Assembly: GCA_023247935.1 (NCBI GenBank)
Contig: JAHFFM010000036.1
Location: 1-13,878 of the forward strand
Direction: 5' to 3'
Source: Candidatus Omnitrophota bacterium
Lineage (GTDB): Bacteria; Omnitrophota; Gorgyraeia; 2-02-FULL-51-18
Length of the DNA stretch: 13,878 bases
Shown here: in pieces, positions 13,701 to 13,878 of the stretch
How positions within the stretch are numbered: position 1 is the stretch's first letter
Layout: each line of letters opens with the position of its first letter
The notes under the pieces: model-generated
Database searches by the model: none
What the model was told of the DNA's origin: nothing
Seen by the model: the letters and a program-made list of their open reading frames with translations, nothing else
Position numbers and translations under genes: made by a program

Positions 13701-13878
13701 TTTATCGCCCTGCCTAAAAATAACAAGCCAAACGGGTCCTGTCACACGAAACCTATTCTTATTTATCCAAAAACGCTATCAGGACCTCAAGAAAAGACTT
13801 CGGGTTGCGATGTGCTGTCCTTTTTGGATAAATAAAGATAGATTTCATGCGCCACCCGTTTGGCTTGTTATTTTTAGG
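13701..13878 (+). repeat. Palindromic element D, with uvrC-derived flank
   Basis: The outer arms 13713-13737 and 13854-13878 are a perfect 25-bp inverted repeat ending exactly at the window edge, so the element may extend further. The inner arms run about 13747-13772 and 13820-13847. The conserved segments GGGTCCTGTCAC, ACGCTATCA, GTTGCGATGTGCTGTCC and GCGCCACCC are all present. It is closest to B: 13701-13746 equals 6401-6446 over 46 bases, including bases that encode the last residues and stop codon of uvrC. It lies 15 bases after the lnt stop and may serve as its 3' end. Confidence 0.85.

Noticed and set aside
335..13878. A CRISPR array or retron formed by the repeated palindromes
   Set aside because: Copies are kilobases apart, occur in both orientations, and no spacers, cas genes or reverse transcriptase lie nearby.

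Overview
The window looks like a chromosomal stretch of a Gram-negative (two-membrane) bacterium, about half GC, made of tightly packed housekeeping genes. Outer-membrane biogenesis functions (a BamD-like TPR protein, an LptE-like lipoprotein, the lipoprotein acyltransferase Lnt), MurJ, SecA, RF2, HolA, S20 and UvrC are all present. No plasmid, phage or transposase gene is visible. The lineage cannot be fixed from the sequence. The mix of conserved diderm genes with unfamiliar small secreted proteins would fit an uncultivated phylum such as Omnitrophota, but that is a guess.

Layout from left to right. Positions 1-180 hold the 3' end of an unrecognised gene. Positions 181-557 are non-coding and carry a dRS3-like hairpin, palindromic element A and a strong promoter. 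Positions 558-3125 are a run of overlapping genes bamD-like / lptE / holA, facing rpsT, whose 3' end overlaps holA. Positions 3443-6417 hold murJ and uvrC, overlapping by ATGA. Palindromic element B follows uvrC. A small secreted protein (6597-7013) is followed by the large palindromic region around element C, and then by a small secreted protein on the minus strand (7386-7805). A divergent promoter region leads into an operon-like run: an LptE-like secreted protein (7885-8418), prfB with a programmed +1 frameshift, and secA, each joined to the next by ATGA. A perfect 16-bp hairpin separates secA from lnt. Element D closes the window.

The most unusual content is the four-copy family of nested palindromes (A, B, C, D). 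Each copy has long paired arms. The arm sequence differs between copies but stays self-complementary, while the predicted unpaired segments (GGTCCTGTCAC, CGCTATCA, GCGATGTGCTGTCC, GCGCCACCC) are nearly invariant. This pattern indicates a folded RNA or single-stranded DNA that is recognised by something, or a MITE/ERIC-like mobile palindrome. Copy D carries the last codons of uvrC in its flank, which suggests it was copied from the B locus. Other points of note are a UvrC about 130 residues shorter than E. coli UvrC, a BamD-like protein with no lipobox cysteine, and promoters so close to start codons that some transcripts may be nearly leaderless.
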